From assembly GCF_038039535.1 (NCBI RefSeq), contig NZ_JBBPHP010000005.1, positions 186,001-250,000 on the forward strand: a stretch of DNA of 64,000 nt, read 5' to 3'. Under the pieces are notes generated by a model. The model was not told the DNA's origin. It saw nothing but the letters and a program-made list of their open reading frames with translations, and did not search any database. The position numbers and the translations under genes were made by a program. Source of the DNA: Catalinimonas sp038039535. GTDB taxonomy: Bacteria > Bacteroidota > Bacteroidia > Cytophagales > Cyclobacteriaceae. Below, piece after piece: positions 43,932-52,294 of this stretch. Numbering within the stretch: position 1 is the stretch's first letter; each line of letters starts with the position of its first letter.

Positions 43932-46712
43932 ATGAATTCAAGCAAAAAGAAACTTTTTTTACTGGACGCTATGGCACTTATTTATCGTGCCCACTTTGCC
44001 TTCAGTAAAAATCCGCGCATCAATTCAAAAGGTCTTAATACCAGCGCTGCTTTTGGTTTTACCAATACGCTACTTGAGGTGCTTACCAAAGAAAAGCCAA
44101 CGCATATTGCAGTAGCTTTTGATACCAGCGCTCCTACTTTCAGGCATAAGCAGTTTGAAGCATATAAGGCTAATCGTCAGGAACAGCCGGAAGATATACG
44201 GGTAGCCATTCCTATTGTTAAAGATATCGTAAGAGCATTTGATATTCCGGTATTAGAATTGGATGGCTATGAGGCTGACGACATTATTGGTACCATTGCC
44301 AAAAGAGCCTCCTGCGAAGAATTTACGGTCTACATGATGACGCCCGATAAGGACTATGCCCAATTGGTGGAAGACTGTATCTTTCTTTACAAACCTGCTT
44401 TTATGGGCAATGGCGTAGAGATTCTGGGCGTACCCGAAGTATTGAAAAAATTTGATATTGAACGGGTAGAGCAGGTTACTGATGTCTTAGGTTTGCAAGG
44501 TGATTCGGTGGATAATATTCCCGGAATCCCAGGGGTTGGAGCCAAAACGGCTGTTAAATTATTAAAAGAATTTGGCTCGGTAGAAGGAGTGGTGGAAAAT
44601 GCAGATCAGCTCAAAGGTAAGCAAAAAGAGAAGGTAATTGAGTTTGGGCAGCAAGGTATACTTTCAAAAGAGCTGGCTACTATTAAAACAGATGTTCCTG
44701 TAAATTTTGATCCTGATACATTTTGTTATAATGGTCCCAATGAAGAGGCAGTACGCAAAATTTTTCAGGAACTGGAGTTCAGAGCGCTTACCCGTAGGGT
44801 ATTAGGCGATCCGGCCGAGGAGGCCACTGGCAATAACGGGCAAACCAATCTCTTTGAAGAAGCGGCACAAACCATAGCCGAGCAGCCCACAGACTTACAA
44901 AGTATCACCGAAGTAAAGCATGACTATCAACTGGTAGATACGGCGGATAAAAGAAAGGAACTGCTCAAGGAACTGGAAAAACAGGATGCTTTCTGCTTTG
45001 ATACAGAGACCGATAGTCTGGATGCGCTGACAACAAATCTGGTTGGGCTGGCTTTCTCTTACAAAAAAGGAACCGCTTTTTATGTTGCTATACCCGAAAA
45101 TCAGGAGGAAGCCAAAGCGATTGTCCATGAATTTAAGCCTTTGCTTGAAGATCAAAAAAAGCTAAAGATTGCCCAGAATCTTAAGTTTGATATGCTGGTG
45201 CTTCGGAAATACGATGTTGAGATTCAGGGTGCCATTTTTGATACCATGATTGCTCACTACTTGCTTGATCCTGAAACCGGTCACAGTATGGACGTAATGG
45301 CAGAAAATTACCTGAAGTATAAGCCAGTCTCTATAGAAAGCCTGATTGGGAAAAAAGGTAAAAACCAGGGCAACATGCGGGATATTCCGCTGGAAGATGT
45401 GACTGAATATGCCGGGGAAGATGCGGATATTACCTTGCAGCTCAAAGAGACTTTCAGCAAAGAAATTGAAAAAGACAGTAAGCTCAGGGAGCTTTTTTAT
45501 GAGATGGAACTGCCTCTCATTCCGGTACTGGCTGCTATGGAATATGAAGGTGTACGTATTGATACTTCTGCACTGGAAGAGCTTTCAGCAGATCTTACTA
45601 AAGAACTGGTTGAAATAGAGAAAGAGATTTTTGAAGTGGCTGGTACAGAGTTTAACATCGGCTCACCCAAACAGCTGGGAGAAATTCTTTTTGATAAGAT
45701 GAAGCTGGTAGATAAGCCTAAAAAGACCAAGTCGGGGCAGTATGCTACTGGCGAGAATATACTTTCAGCACTGGCTACTGAGCACGAGATCGCCCGCCGC
45801 ATACTGGATTTTAGAGAAGTACTTAAATTAAAAAACACTTATGTGGATGCACTGCCCAAGCTGATCAGCGATTACGATGGACGTATCCATACTTCTTATA
45901 ATCAGGCGGTGACCTCTACCGGAAGGTTAAGTTCTACTAATCCAAATCTGCAAAATATTCCTATCCGCACGCCTAAAGGCCAGCTTATCCGTAAGGCCTT
46001 TGTGCCCCGCAATGATGATTATCTGATGATGTCTGCTGACTATTCACAGGTAGAGTTGCGTATCATGGCTTCTTTCTCCAAAGATGAAAGTATGATAGAA
46101 GCTTTTCGGCTGGGTAGAGACATCCATGCCACTACTGCCGCCAAGATTTTTGATGTCGAGTTGGAAGAAGTAACTTCTGACATGAGGCGCAAAGCCAAGA
46201 CAGCCAATTTTGGGATTATCTACGGCGTATCAGCATTTGGCTTGGCGCAGCAACTCAGCATTCCTCGTGGCGAAGCTTCGGAAATTATCAAGGCTTACTT
46301 CAAGGAGTTTCCCAGTGTCAAAAATTATATGGATGAATCCATCAAAAAGGCGAGGGAAAAAGAGTATGTAGAAACTGTCATGGGAAGGCGTCGTTACCTG
46401 CGCGATATCAATTCCCGTAACCCTACCGTGCGGGGCTATGCAGAGCGCAACGCCATCAATGCTCCCATACAGGGTACTGCCGCCGACATGATCAAGCTTG
46501 CCATGGTCAACATTCATCGCTGGATGCAGCAGGAGAAGCTGAAGTCCAGAATGATTATGCAGGTGCACGACGAACTTATTTTTGATGTACATCAGTCCGA
46601 AACGGAGAAGGTAAAGGACAAAGTAGTGGAACTGATGAAAGACGCTTTGCCCCTGGAAGTACCCATGGAGGTAGAAGCCGACATTGCTAAAAACTGGCTG
46701 GAAGCTCATTAA
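43932..46712 (+). CDS. polA: DNA polymerase I
   Basis: A 926-residue family A polymerase from the ATG at 43932; the frame is open nine codons further from a TTG. The 5'-3' nuclease domain fills residues ~1-290 (LFLLDAMALIYRAHFAF, DGYEADDIIGT, GDSVDNIPGIPGVG). The 3'-5' exonuclease domain (~340-520) keeps the catalytic FDTETDSL pair, so proofreading is likely intact, unlike in some relatives. The polymerase domain shows motif A DYSQVELRI, motif B RRKAKTANFGIIYG and motif C QVHDELIFDV. It works in Okazaki-fragment maturation and repair. It is followed by the dehydratase gene after 7 bases. Confidence 0.95.
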   Translation: MNSSKKKLFLLDAMALIYRAHFAFSKNPRINSKGLNTSAAFGFTNTLLEVLTKEKPTHIAVAFDTSAPTFRHKQFEAYKANRQEQPEDIRVAIPIVKDIVRAFDIPVLELDGYEADDIIGTIAKRASCEEFTVYMMTPDKDYAQLVEDCIFLYKPAFMGNGVEILGVPEVLKKFDIERVEQVTDVLGLQGDSVDNIPGIPGVGAKTAVKLLKEFGSVEGVVENADQLKGKQKEKVIEFGQQGILSKELATIKTDVPVNFDPDTFCYNGPNEEAVRKIFQELEFRALTRRVLGDPAEEATGNNGQTNLFEEAAQTIAEQPTDLQSITEVKHDYQLVDTADKRKELLKELEKQDAFCFDTETDSLDALTTNLVGLAFSYKKGTAFYVAIPENQEEAKAIVHEFKPLLEDQKKLKIAQNLKFDMLVLRKYDVEIQGAIFDTMIAHYLLDPETGHSMDVMAENYLKYKPVSIESLIGKKGKNQGNMRDIPLEDVTEYAGEDADITLQLKETFSKEIEKDSKLRELFYEMELPLIPVLAAMEYEGVRIDTSALEELSADLTKELVEIEKEIFEVAGTEFNIGSPKQLGEILFDKMKLVDKPKKTKSGQYATGENILSALATEHEIARRILDFREVLKLKNTYVDALPKLISDYDGRIHTSYNQAVTSTGRLSSTNPNLQNIPIRTPKGQLIRKAFVPRNDDYLMMSADYSQVELRIMASFSKDESMIEAFRLGRDIHATTAAKIFDVELEEVTSDMRRKAKTANFGIIYGVSAFGLAQQLSIPRGEASEIIKAYFKEFPSVKNYMDESIKKAREKEYVETVMGRRRYLRDINSRNPTVRGYAERNAINAPIQGTAADMIKLAMVNIHRWMQQEKLKSRMIMQVHDELIFDVHQSETEKVKDKVVELMKDALPLEVPMEVEADIAKNWLEAH

Positions 46713-46719
46713 TCCTCTT

Positions 46720-47667
46720 ATGCGACCTACATTTCAAGATATACAAAAAGCTGCCCAACGCATTGCCCCATTGATCCACCGTACGCCCGTATTGAGCAGC
46801 GAAAGTGTGAATCATATTGCCGGGGTACAGCTTTTCTTTAAGTGCGAAAATTTCCAGAAAGCAGGGGCTTTTAAGATGCGTGGCGCGGCAAATGCTGTGC
46901 TTTCTCTGAACGATCAAGAAGCGCAGCGAGGCGTAGCCACTCACTCCTCAGGTAATCATGGGCAGGCATTGGCAAAAGCTGCCCAAAGTCGAGGTATCAA
47001 AGCTTATATCGTGATGCCGGAGACTGCTCCTTCGGTCAAGAAAAAGGCAGTAGCAGGCTACGGAGCAGAGATTATCATGTGCAAGCCTACTTTACAGGCA
47101 CGGGAAGATACCCTGGCCGAAGTAGTGAAAAGAACCGGGGCAGAATTTATTCATCCCTATAATGATGAACGGGTTATCTGTGGGCAAGGCACTGCTGCAC
47201 TAGAGCTTATTGAAGAAACGGGTGAACTGGATATTGTGATGGCGCCGGTAGGTGGTGGTGGGCTGCTCAGTGGTACCGCCATTACAACCAAAGCCATGTT
47301 GTCCCAGGCTCAGGTGATTGCAGGTGAACCCAAAGGGGCCGATGATGCGTATCGTTCACTACAGGCGGGCAAAATTCTTCCTTCAGAATCACCCAATACC
47401 ATAGCCGATGGCTTACTGACTTCCCTGGGTACCAAAACTTTTCCCATCATTCAGGAATTGGTGTCGGAAATCATTACAGTAAGCGATGAGGAAATTATAG
47501 CGGCTTTGAGGCTGATCTGGGAGAGAATGAAAATTATTGTGGAACCTTCCTGTGCAGTGCCCCTGGCAGCAGTACTACAGCAGAAAGAAAAATTTGCCGG
47601 CAAAAGAGTAGGAATCATCCTGACAGGAGGCAATGTAGACCTGGAAGCTTTACTTAGTAAGTTTTAG
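46720..47667 (+). CDS. Threonine/serine dehydratase or serine racemase, PLP-dependent
   Basis: A 315-residue fold-type II PLP enzyme from the ATG at 46720; a TTG at 46684 inside polA is the longer alternative. The PLP lysine is K52 in AGAFKMRGA. SSGNHGQA at ~76 binds the cofactor phosphate region, and PVGGGGLLSG is the phosphate loop. There is no C-terminal ACT regulatory domain, so it is the short, catabolic-type or serine-racemase-like form. It deaminates threonine or serine to the 2-oxo acid, or racemises serine; sequence alone does not choose between them. Seven bases after polA, so probably co-transcribed. Confidence 0.85.
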   Translation: MRPTFQDIQKAAQRIAPLIHRTPVLSSESVNHIAGVQLFFKCENFQKAGAFKMRGAANAVLSLNDQEAQRGVATHSSGNHGQALAKAAQSRGIKAYIVMPETAPSVKKKAVAGYGAEIIMCKPTLQAREDTLAEVVKRTGAEFIHPYNDERVICGQGTAALELIEETGELDIVMAPVGGGGLLSGTAITTKAMLSQAQVIAGEPKGADDAYRSLQAGKILPSESPNTIADGLLTSLGTKTFPIIQELVSEIITVSDEEIIAALRLIWERMKIIVEPSCAVPLAAVLQQKEKFAGKRVGIILTGGNVDLEALLSKF

Positions 47668-47751
47668 GTATGGGTATGATAGTGTCGTAGTTATTCACGT
47701 CTTTCAATCATAACAATTTAACACAAAGAACTATAACACTAAATTTACAGC

Positions 47752-48324
47752 ATGAAAAATATAGCGGTTTTTGCATCAGGTAGTGGTACCAATGCAGAAA
47801 AAATATTTGAGAAGTTTCAAAAACATCCTCAGGCCAGAGTACGCCTCTTGTTTTCTAACAATCCTAAAGCGGGTGTTATCGCAAGGGCTGCTAAGTATAA
47901 CATTCAGGTGTGTGTATTTGATAAGAGCATACTTTTTCATACTGATGATATCGTCACTACCCTGAAAGAAGCTGAGATAGATCTGATTGTTTTGGCTGGC
48001 TTTCTGCTTAAGGTTCCTGACAATATTCTGAAAGCCTATCCTAACCGTATTGTCAACATCCATCCTGCGCTACTGCCTAAGTATGGAGGAAAAGGTATGT
48101 ATGGCAGACATGTGCATGAAGCGGTAGTAGCTGCCAAAGAAAAGCAGTCGGGCATATCTATCCACTTGTGCAATGAGCATTACGACGAGGGCAAAATGAT
48201 CCTGCAGGTGAGTTGTGAGGTATCAGAAAGCGATAGCCCGGAGGATGTGGCAGCCAAAGTACAGAAGCTGGAACATCAGCATTATCCCGAGGTGGTGGAG
48301 GAACTGGTGATGCAGTTAAATTGA
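47752..48324 (+). CDS. purN: Phosphoribosylglycinamide formyltransferase
   Basis: A 190-residue enzyme of the usual PurN length. FASGSGTNAEKIFE at the N-terminus binds the phosphoribosyl group, VLAGFLLKVPDNIL leads to the catalytic Asn-His region NIHPALLPKYGGKGMYG, and HYDEGKMIL carries the conserved Asp. It adds the first formyl group of purine synthesis, using 10-formyl-tetrahydrofolate. purH follows 125 bases downstream with its own probable promoter, so the two may be regulated separately. Confidence 0.92.
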   Translation: MKNIAVFASGSGTNAEKIFEKFQKHPQARVRLLFSNNPKAGVIARAAKYNIQVCVFDKSILFHTDDIVTTLKEAEIDLIVLAGFLLKVPDNILKAYPNRIVNIHPALLPKYGGKGMYGRHVHEAVVAAKEKQSGISIHLCNEHYDEGKMILQVSCEVSESDSPEDVAAKVQKLEHQHYPEVVEELVMQLN

Positions 48325-48392
48325 TAATTTCAAATTTAATATTGTCCTAAACCAAAACCCTAAAGCCTAAGTCCTAAAAACCAACTTCCAAC

Positions 48393-48423
48393 TTTTACCC
48401 TGCTGTAAAATAGCTTACCTTTG
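48393..48423 (+). promoter_or_regulatory. Candidate purH promoter
   Basis: TTT-N20-TACCTTTG matches the Bacteroidota consensus (TTG-N20-TAnnTTTG) with one mismatch in the -33 triplet. The predicted start lies about 20 bases before the purH ATG. The spacer just upstream (48343-48380) is rich in CCTAA-type motifs of unknown meaning. Confidence 0.55.
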
Positions 48424-48449
48424 CAAGCTCAAATCAAACCTGACCTATC

Positions 48450-49988
48450 ATGAGCAAAAAGATTAATGCTGCCCTTATTTCAGTATTTTATAAAGAAAAT
48501 CTGGCCCCTATTGTCAAGCTACTGGATGAATATGGTGTAAAACTATATTCCACCGGAGGCACGCAAAAGTTTATAGAGGAGCAGGGAGCAGCAGTAACTG
48601 CGGTAGAAGACCTTACCGGTTATCCTTCTATCCTTGGAGGAAGAGTAAAGACGCTGCACCCCAAAGTGTTTGGTGGTATCCTGTCGCGTAGAGATGATGA
48701 AGGCGATGTAAAGCAGGTCCAGGAGTACGAAATTCCTCCCATTGACTTAGTGATTGTAGATCTCTATCCTTTTCAAGAAACCGTAACTTCCGGTGCTTCC
48801 GAAGCGGAGATTATTGAAAAAATTGATATCGGAGGCATTGCCCTGATCAGAGCCGCTGCTAAAAACTTTAAAGATGTACTGATTGTCTCTTCCCGCCAGC
48901 AGTACGGAGCCCTGGAGCAGTTGCTTAAAGAAAAAGAAGGTAAAACTGATCTGGATGATCGTCGCCAGTTCGCGATGCAGGCTTTTTCCCAAAGCTCTCG
49001 TTATGATACTGCTATCTTCCAATACTTTAGTGGTGCTACCAATAGCGAAGCTAGCGCAGCAGCTAACTTTGATAAAGCAAAATTGCCCGTAAAATCTCTT
49101 CGCTACGGAGAGAATCCTCATCAGGAAGCCGCCTTCTATGGCCAACTGGAAGATATGCTGGAGCAGTTGAATGGTAAGGAGTTATCGTTTAATAATCTGG
49201 TAGATATAGATGCGGCAGTAGATCTGATAGAAGAGTTTAAAGATGAGACTGCTTTTGCCATTCTTAAACATACCAACGCCTGTGGCTGTGCTACCGGAGC
49301 CAGTGTAAAAGAAGCCTATCAGAAAGCGTTTGCAGCAGATACTGTTTCTGCTTTCGGAGGGGTGCTGATTACCAATGCAGAGGTAGATAAAGCTGCTGCT
49401 GAGGAGATGAACAGCCTGTTTTTTGAAGTGTTGATCGCACCTTCATTTTCTGATGAAGCGCTGGAATTGCTGAGCAAAAAGAAGAAAAGAGTATTGCTGA
49501 AGAAAAAATCAGACAAATCTTCTAAAAAGCAATTCAAGACGCTGCTGAACGGAGTGATTGAGCAGGATCGCGATCTGAAAACAGATAGCTTAGAGGATTT
49601 GAAAGTAGTGACCAAACGCGCTACTACCGATGAAGAGAATGAAGCTCTGTTGTTTGCCAGCAAAATATGCAAGCACACTAAGTCAAATACCATCGTACTC
49701 GCTAATAAAGGCCAGTTACTGGCTAGTGGAGTAGGCCAGACCTCCAGAGTAGATGCGCTGAAACAGGCTATTGAGAAAGCCAAGCACTTTGGCTTTGAGC
49801 TTAATGGTGCGGCTATGGCGTCAGATGCCTTCTTCCCATTTCCTGACTGCGTAGAGATTGCTAACCAGGAAGGTATCAGTGCGGTGATTCAGCCAGGAGG
49901 TTCTATCAAAGATCAGGATTCCATTGACTACTGCGATGCACATGACATGGCAATGGTATTTACTGGCTTCCGCCATTTCAAACATTAA
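48450..49988 (+). CDS. purH: Bifunctional AICAR transformylase / IMP cyclohydrolase
   Basis: A 512-residue protein. Residues ~1-190 form the MGS-like IMP cyclohydrolase domain (ISVFYKENLAPIV, LYSTGGTQKFIEE, GGRVKTLHPKVFGG). Residues ~195-512 are the AICAR transformylase domain (LRYGENPHQEAAFYG, LKHTNACGCATG with the catalytic Lys-His pair, DAFFPFPD, IQPGGSIKD). It performs the last two steps of IMP synthesis. A Lys/Ser-rich stretch at about residues 345-365 is an insertion-like linker. It is followed by a large hairpin region. Confidence 0.95.
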   Translation: MSKKINAALISVFYKENLAPIVKLLDEYGVKLYSTGGTQKFIEEQGAAVTAVEDLTGYPSILGGRVKTLHPKVFGGILSRRDDEGDVKQVQEYEIPPIDLVIVDLYPFQETVTSGASEAEIIEKIDIGGIALIRAAAKNFKDVLIVSSRQQYGALEQLLKEKEGKTDLDDRRQFAMQAFSQSSRYDTAIFQYFSGATNSEASAAANFDKAKLPVKSLRYGENPHQEAAFYGQLEDMLEQLNGKELSFNNLVDIDAAVDLIEEFKDETAFAILKHTNACGCATGASVKEAYQKAFAADTVSAFGGVLITNAEVDKAAAEEMNSLFFEVLIAPSFSDEALELLSKKKKRVLLKKKSDKSSKKQFKTLLNGVIEQDRDLKTDSLEDLKVVTKRATTDEENEALLFASKICKHTKSNTIVLANKGQLLASGVGQTSRVDALKQAIEKAKHFGFELNGAAMASDAFFPFPDCVEIANQEGISAVIQPGGSIKDQDSIDYCDAHDMAMVFTGFRHFKH

Positions 49989-50000
49989 AAAATTATATAG

Positions 50001-50063
50001 GATCATACCAAAGAAGGGGCATGCTGAAAAGTTTGTCCCTCTTTTATTTCCAGGCTTATGATC
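50001..50063 (+). terminator. Probable purH terminator, nested hairpin
   Basis: An inner stem AAAGAAGGG / CCCTCTTTT (50010-50018 with 50037-50045, one mismatch and one G·U pair) is followed by an AT-rich tail. It is enclosed by a perfect 7-bp GATCATA / TATGATC repeat. It lies between the convergent purH and the phosphosugar transferase gene. Confidence 0.5.
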
Positions 50064-50139
50064 TTATGAGAGGAAAATGTTGGATAGTACCCTCTGAAAA
50101 ATATTGATTGAAAACTGGATTTAACTACAATTATCTTTC

Positions 50140-51264
50140 TTATTGGACTGTACTGCGCCGCTTTTTACGGAGAAGCTCTTCATTAAGATAAGGCTTTTTC
50201 ACCACTACATCTCTTCTGAAAATGAGTGAGTAAAGAATAAATGTAACGATCAGCCCGGTGAAGGAATAAGATACAGAGGACTGCGCAAAGAAATAACAAC
50301 TGATACTTACTACAGCGATGCTACATAAAGAAAGCAGAATGGTAGCTCTAAGATGGCTAAATCCATTGTCTATGATAAAATGGTGGATATGATTTCTGTC
50401 GGCTACAAAAGGTCCTATGCCGCTGGCAACGCGGTGAGTAAATACCCTAAGCGTATCAAATAAAGGTACTGCCAGAATCAGGATGGCGATGGTTGGGGCA
50501 TTAGGAATATATACATTATTTAATACTTCGTTGTGCTGGATAAATTTGATCGCGAAAAGCGCAAGGATAAAGCCAACAATCAGCGAGCCGCTATCCCCCA
50601 TGAAGATTTTATTGGTTTCAGAGAAATTAAAACGAATAAAAGCAAGTAGAGACCCTATTAACACTGCTGCCAATACAGCCGCCCAGTATACTTCTGCCAG
50701 GTAAAAATAGATACCAAAAGTAAGCGATGCTACTATACCAATGCCTGCAGCCAGACCATCTATGCCATCAATAAGGTTATAAGCGTTAACAATAACTACA
50801 ATTACAAAAAGAGTAATGACAAAGCTGGGCACATAAGAGATTTCATAAGTACCTAAGATGCCGAATAGATGACCGATTCTTATATCTGTAAAATATATCA
50901 ACAGTGCCGATGCCAGTATCTGGGCAAGAAGTTTCTTGTACGGGTCAATGACTAGTATGTCATCCTTTAAACCAATAAAGAAAAGGATAACCAATGAGGG
51001 AATAATAAGGTGAATATTGACGGCACTGGTAGTACTTTCAGGAGTAGCCAGCAAAAATGTCATTACTACTGAGGCAAAAATAGCGATACCCCCAAAATTA
51101 GGAGTTTTCTGGACATGAGAGCTTCTTCCGTTGGGTTCTTCCATCAGGTGCTTTTCCATCGCTACTCTTATAATAACAGGTATTGTGATAGAAACGATGA
51201 CAAAAGCAAAGACCAGGGCAACAGACAATGATACCAGTGGGGTGTCCAAAAAGTCGGTAATCAT
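50140..51264 (-). CDS. Undecaprenyl-phosphate N-acetylglucosaminyl 1-phosphate transferase (WecA/MraY family)
   Basis: A 374-residue integral membrane protein with about ten to eleven membrane segments. It has the family's polar motifs: the first cytoplasmic loop HLMEEPNGRSSHVQKTPNFGG, GLKDDILVIDPYKK (catalytic DD), NAYNLIDGIDGLAAG, ETNKIFMGDSGSLIVG and DRNHIHH. The DRNHIHH loop and overall form fit the WecA/TagO type, which link HexNAc-1-phosphate to undecaprenyl phosphate, rather than MraY. It is outside the glycan operon and is the second initiating transferase in the window. Confidence 0.88.
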   Translation of the reverse strand: MITDFLDTPLVSLSVALVFAFVIVSITIPVIIRVAMEKHLMEEPNGRSSHVQKTPNFGGIAIFASVVMTFLLATPESTTSAVNIHLIIPSLVILFFIGLKDDILVIDPYKKLLAQILASALLIYFTDIRIGHLFGILGTYEISYVPSFVITLFVIVVIVNAYNLIDGIDGLAAGIGIVASLTFGIYFYLAEVYWAAVLAAVLIGSLLAFIRFNFSETNKIFMGDSGSLIVGFILALFAIKFIQHNEVLNNVYIPNAPTIAILILAVPLFDTLRVFTHRVASGIGPFVADRNHIHHFIIDNGFSHLRATILLSLCSIAVVSISCYFFAQSSVSYSFTGLIVTFILYSLIFRRDVVVKKPYLNEELLRKKRRSTVQ

Positions 51265-51347
51265 AAAAAAGTATGATTTGGTTTGATTAGCTAAAACTCT
51301 TACTCAGGTGTAATATAACCTCAATCTCCTCTCAAACTTATTCCTCT

Positions 51348-51378
51348 CAAAGCTAATATAATAATGTGTACAAAGTAA
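51348..51378 (-). promoter_or_regulatory. Candidate promoter of the WecA-like gene
   Basis: The minus strand reads TTA-N20-TAGCTTTG: an exact -7 element identical to that of the wza-like operon, with one mismatch in the -33 triplet. The predicted leader is about 77 bases. Confidence 0.5.
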
Positions 51379-51394
51379 ATATTATGTACTTTGT
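51370..51394. repeat. Inverted repeat IR1
   Basis: A perfect 8-bp repeat ACAAAGTA / TACTTTGT with a 9-base spacer. It overlaps the -33 region of the WecA-like promoter, so it could be an operator. Confidence 0.5.
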
Positions 51395-51398
51395 TTCG

Positions 51399-51438
51399 CT
51401 AAAATTAAGCTAAACATGCTTTGTTTAGCCTAATTTAG
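51399..51438. repeat. Inverted repeat IR2, long hairpin
   Basis: An imperfect stem of about 17 bp around a TGCTT loop (core GCTAAACA / TGTTTAGC perfect). One mismatch becomes a G·U pair in minus-strand RNA. No U-run follows on either strand, so it is not a standard terminator. Confidence 0.5.
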
Positions 51439-51459
51439 AAATATTATTTACTATAATAC

Positions 51460-51477
51460 TGCATTCGTTTTAATGCA
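51460..51477. repeat. Inverted repeat IR3 adjoining the stop codon
   Basis: TGCATT / AATGCA with a 6-base loop abuts the stop codon of the 158-residue protein gene. It may contribute to 3'-end formation on the minus strand. Confidence 0.4.
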
Positions 51478-51954
51478 TTAATGTACTTGTTGCTTATCTG
51501 GTTCTTCCTGAATATGACTTAAAGAGATATCATCCATGAGTTTTTCTTCAAGCAATTCAGCCCAGGCATACATGTACTTAACTACATCTTCTTTATAGTT
51601 ATGTCTTAAGTGCCTTTCCTCAACGGGTAGTTTCTGCAATACTTCCTTATCAGAAAGTCTCTCCAGATGCTTGAAGTCAACTATATCCATACCGGCATCC
51701 AGCATATATGAAATTACCTGATCCATAAGATAGCCGCTGGTAGGACAAAAATCCAGTGCCTGCTCACTCCAGTCTCCTCCTCTGGTACGCATAGCGTATT
51801 CATGAATATCTGCTTTGGATAGCTTGGTAACTTCCTGTACAAGGTAACCACAATTACAGCTACCCATGTGGCCCCACTGATAGTTCTGACTGTCCTGGAG
51901 CTTTTGGGCGGCATTACGGAGAGCATAAATTAACTCGGGATTAGGTTTAGCCAT
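51478..51954 (-). CDS. Conserved hypothetical protein with a paired-cysteine motif
   Basis: A 158-residue soluble protein I do not recognise by name, although it looks like a conserved Bacteroidota protein. It is mostly alpha-helical by composition, with SCNCGYLVQEV near residue 32 and LDFCPTSGYLMDQVI near residue 67. The three cysteines could form a metal or disulfide site. No signal peptide and no membrane segment. It is divergent from the bTHX gene and is followed by three inverted repeats. Confidence 0.6.
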   Translation of the reverse strand: MAKPNPELIYALRNAAQKLQDSQNYQWGHMGSCNCGYLVQEVTKLSKADIHEYAMRTRGGDWSEQALDFCPTSGYLMDQVISYMLDAGMDIVDFKHLERLSDKEVLQKLPVEERHLRHNYKEDVVKYMYAWAELLEEKLMDDISLSHIQEEPDKQQVH

Positions 51955-52095
51955 AGTATTGATTTTTATTATAGTTCGTACTCATTCAACCCAAAGCGTG
52001 CTTTAGAGTTTAAGTAATTTTTTCTAACTTGAGATGAGCCGTAAAGGTTAACAGTCAAAATAAAATAAGTATAAACAACATTAAGTTCAACTATT

Positions 52096-52215
52096 ATGGG
52101 AAAAGGAGATAAAAAAACCAAGAAGGGTAAAATCGTAAAAGGCTCATATGGTGTGAGCAGACCTCGTAAAAGCAACAAGAATAAAAATGCTGCTGAAGAA
52201 AAAGCAAAAAAATAG
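52096..52215 (+). CDS. 30S ribosomal protein THX (bTHX)
   Basis: A 39-residue, very basic protein starting MGKGDKKTKKGKI and containing KGSYGVSRPR, the signature of bTHX proteins, which stabilise the 30S subunit near the head in Thermus and occur widely in Bacteroidota. It is too short for usual gene-length cut-offs. The reading frame is complete with ATG and TAG, and its stop codon lies within the first of two hairpins. The role is known from the family; no regulator is visible. Confidence 0.9.
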   Translation: MGKGDKKTKKGKIVKGSYGVSRPRKSNKNKNAAEEKAKK

Positions 52216-52250
52216 GATACCATTTAAGCGCATGCTTTGGTATCCTATTT
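52210..52250 (-). terminator. Hairpin terminator facing the DUF4136 gene
   Basis: A perfect 12-bp stem (AAATAGGATACC / GGTATCCTATTT) with a 17-base loop. On the minus strand the stem runs into a U-rich tail, so it would stop transcripts from the lipoprotein gene. Its plus-strand left arm contains the bTHX stop codon. Confidence 0.7.
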
Positions 52251-52256
52251 AAAGTT

Positions 52257-52285
52257 ACCCGCTTCTTTGAGGCGGGTTTTTTTTT
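52257..52285 (+). terminator. Rho-independent terminator of the bTHX gene
   Basis: A 6-bp GC-rich stem (ACCCGC / GCGGGT) with a 9-base loop is followed by nine T, the classic form. Confidence 0.85.
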
Positions 52286-52294
52286 GATTAGTAA

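Noticed and set aside
46230..46709. 159-codon minus-strand frame inside polA
   Set aside because: It is a shadow of the strongly conserved polymerase domain on the other strand.
46684..46719. Longer dehydratase start (TTG inside polA)
   Set aside because: The added 12 residues do not resemble the family and an ATG at 46720 with normal spacing from polA is available.
49319..49783. 154-codon minus-strand frame inside purH
   Set aside because: Serine/leucine-rich shadow of the AICAR transformylase domain.
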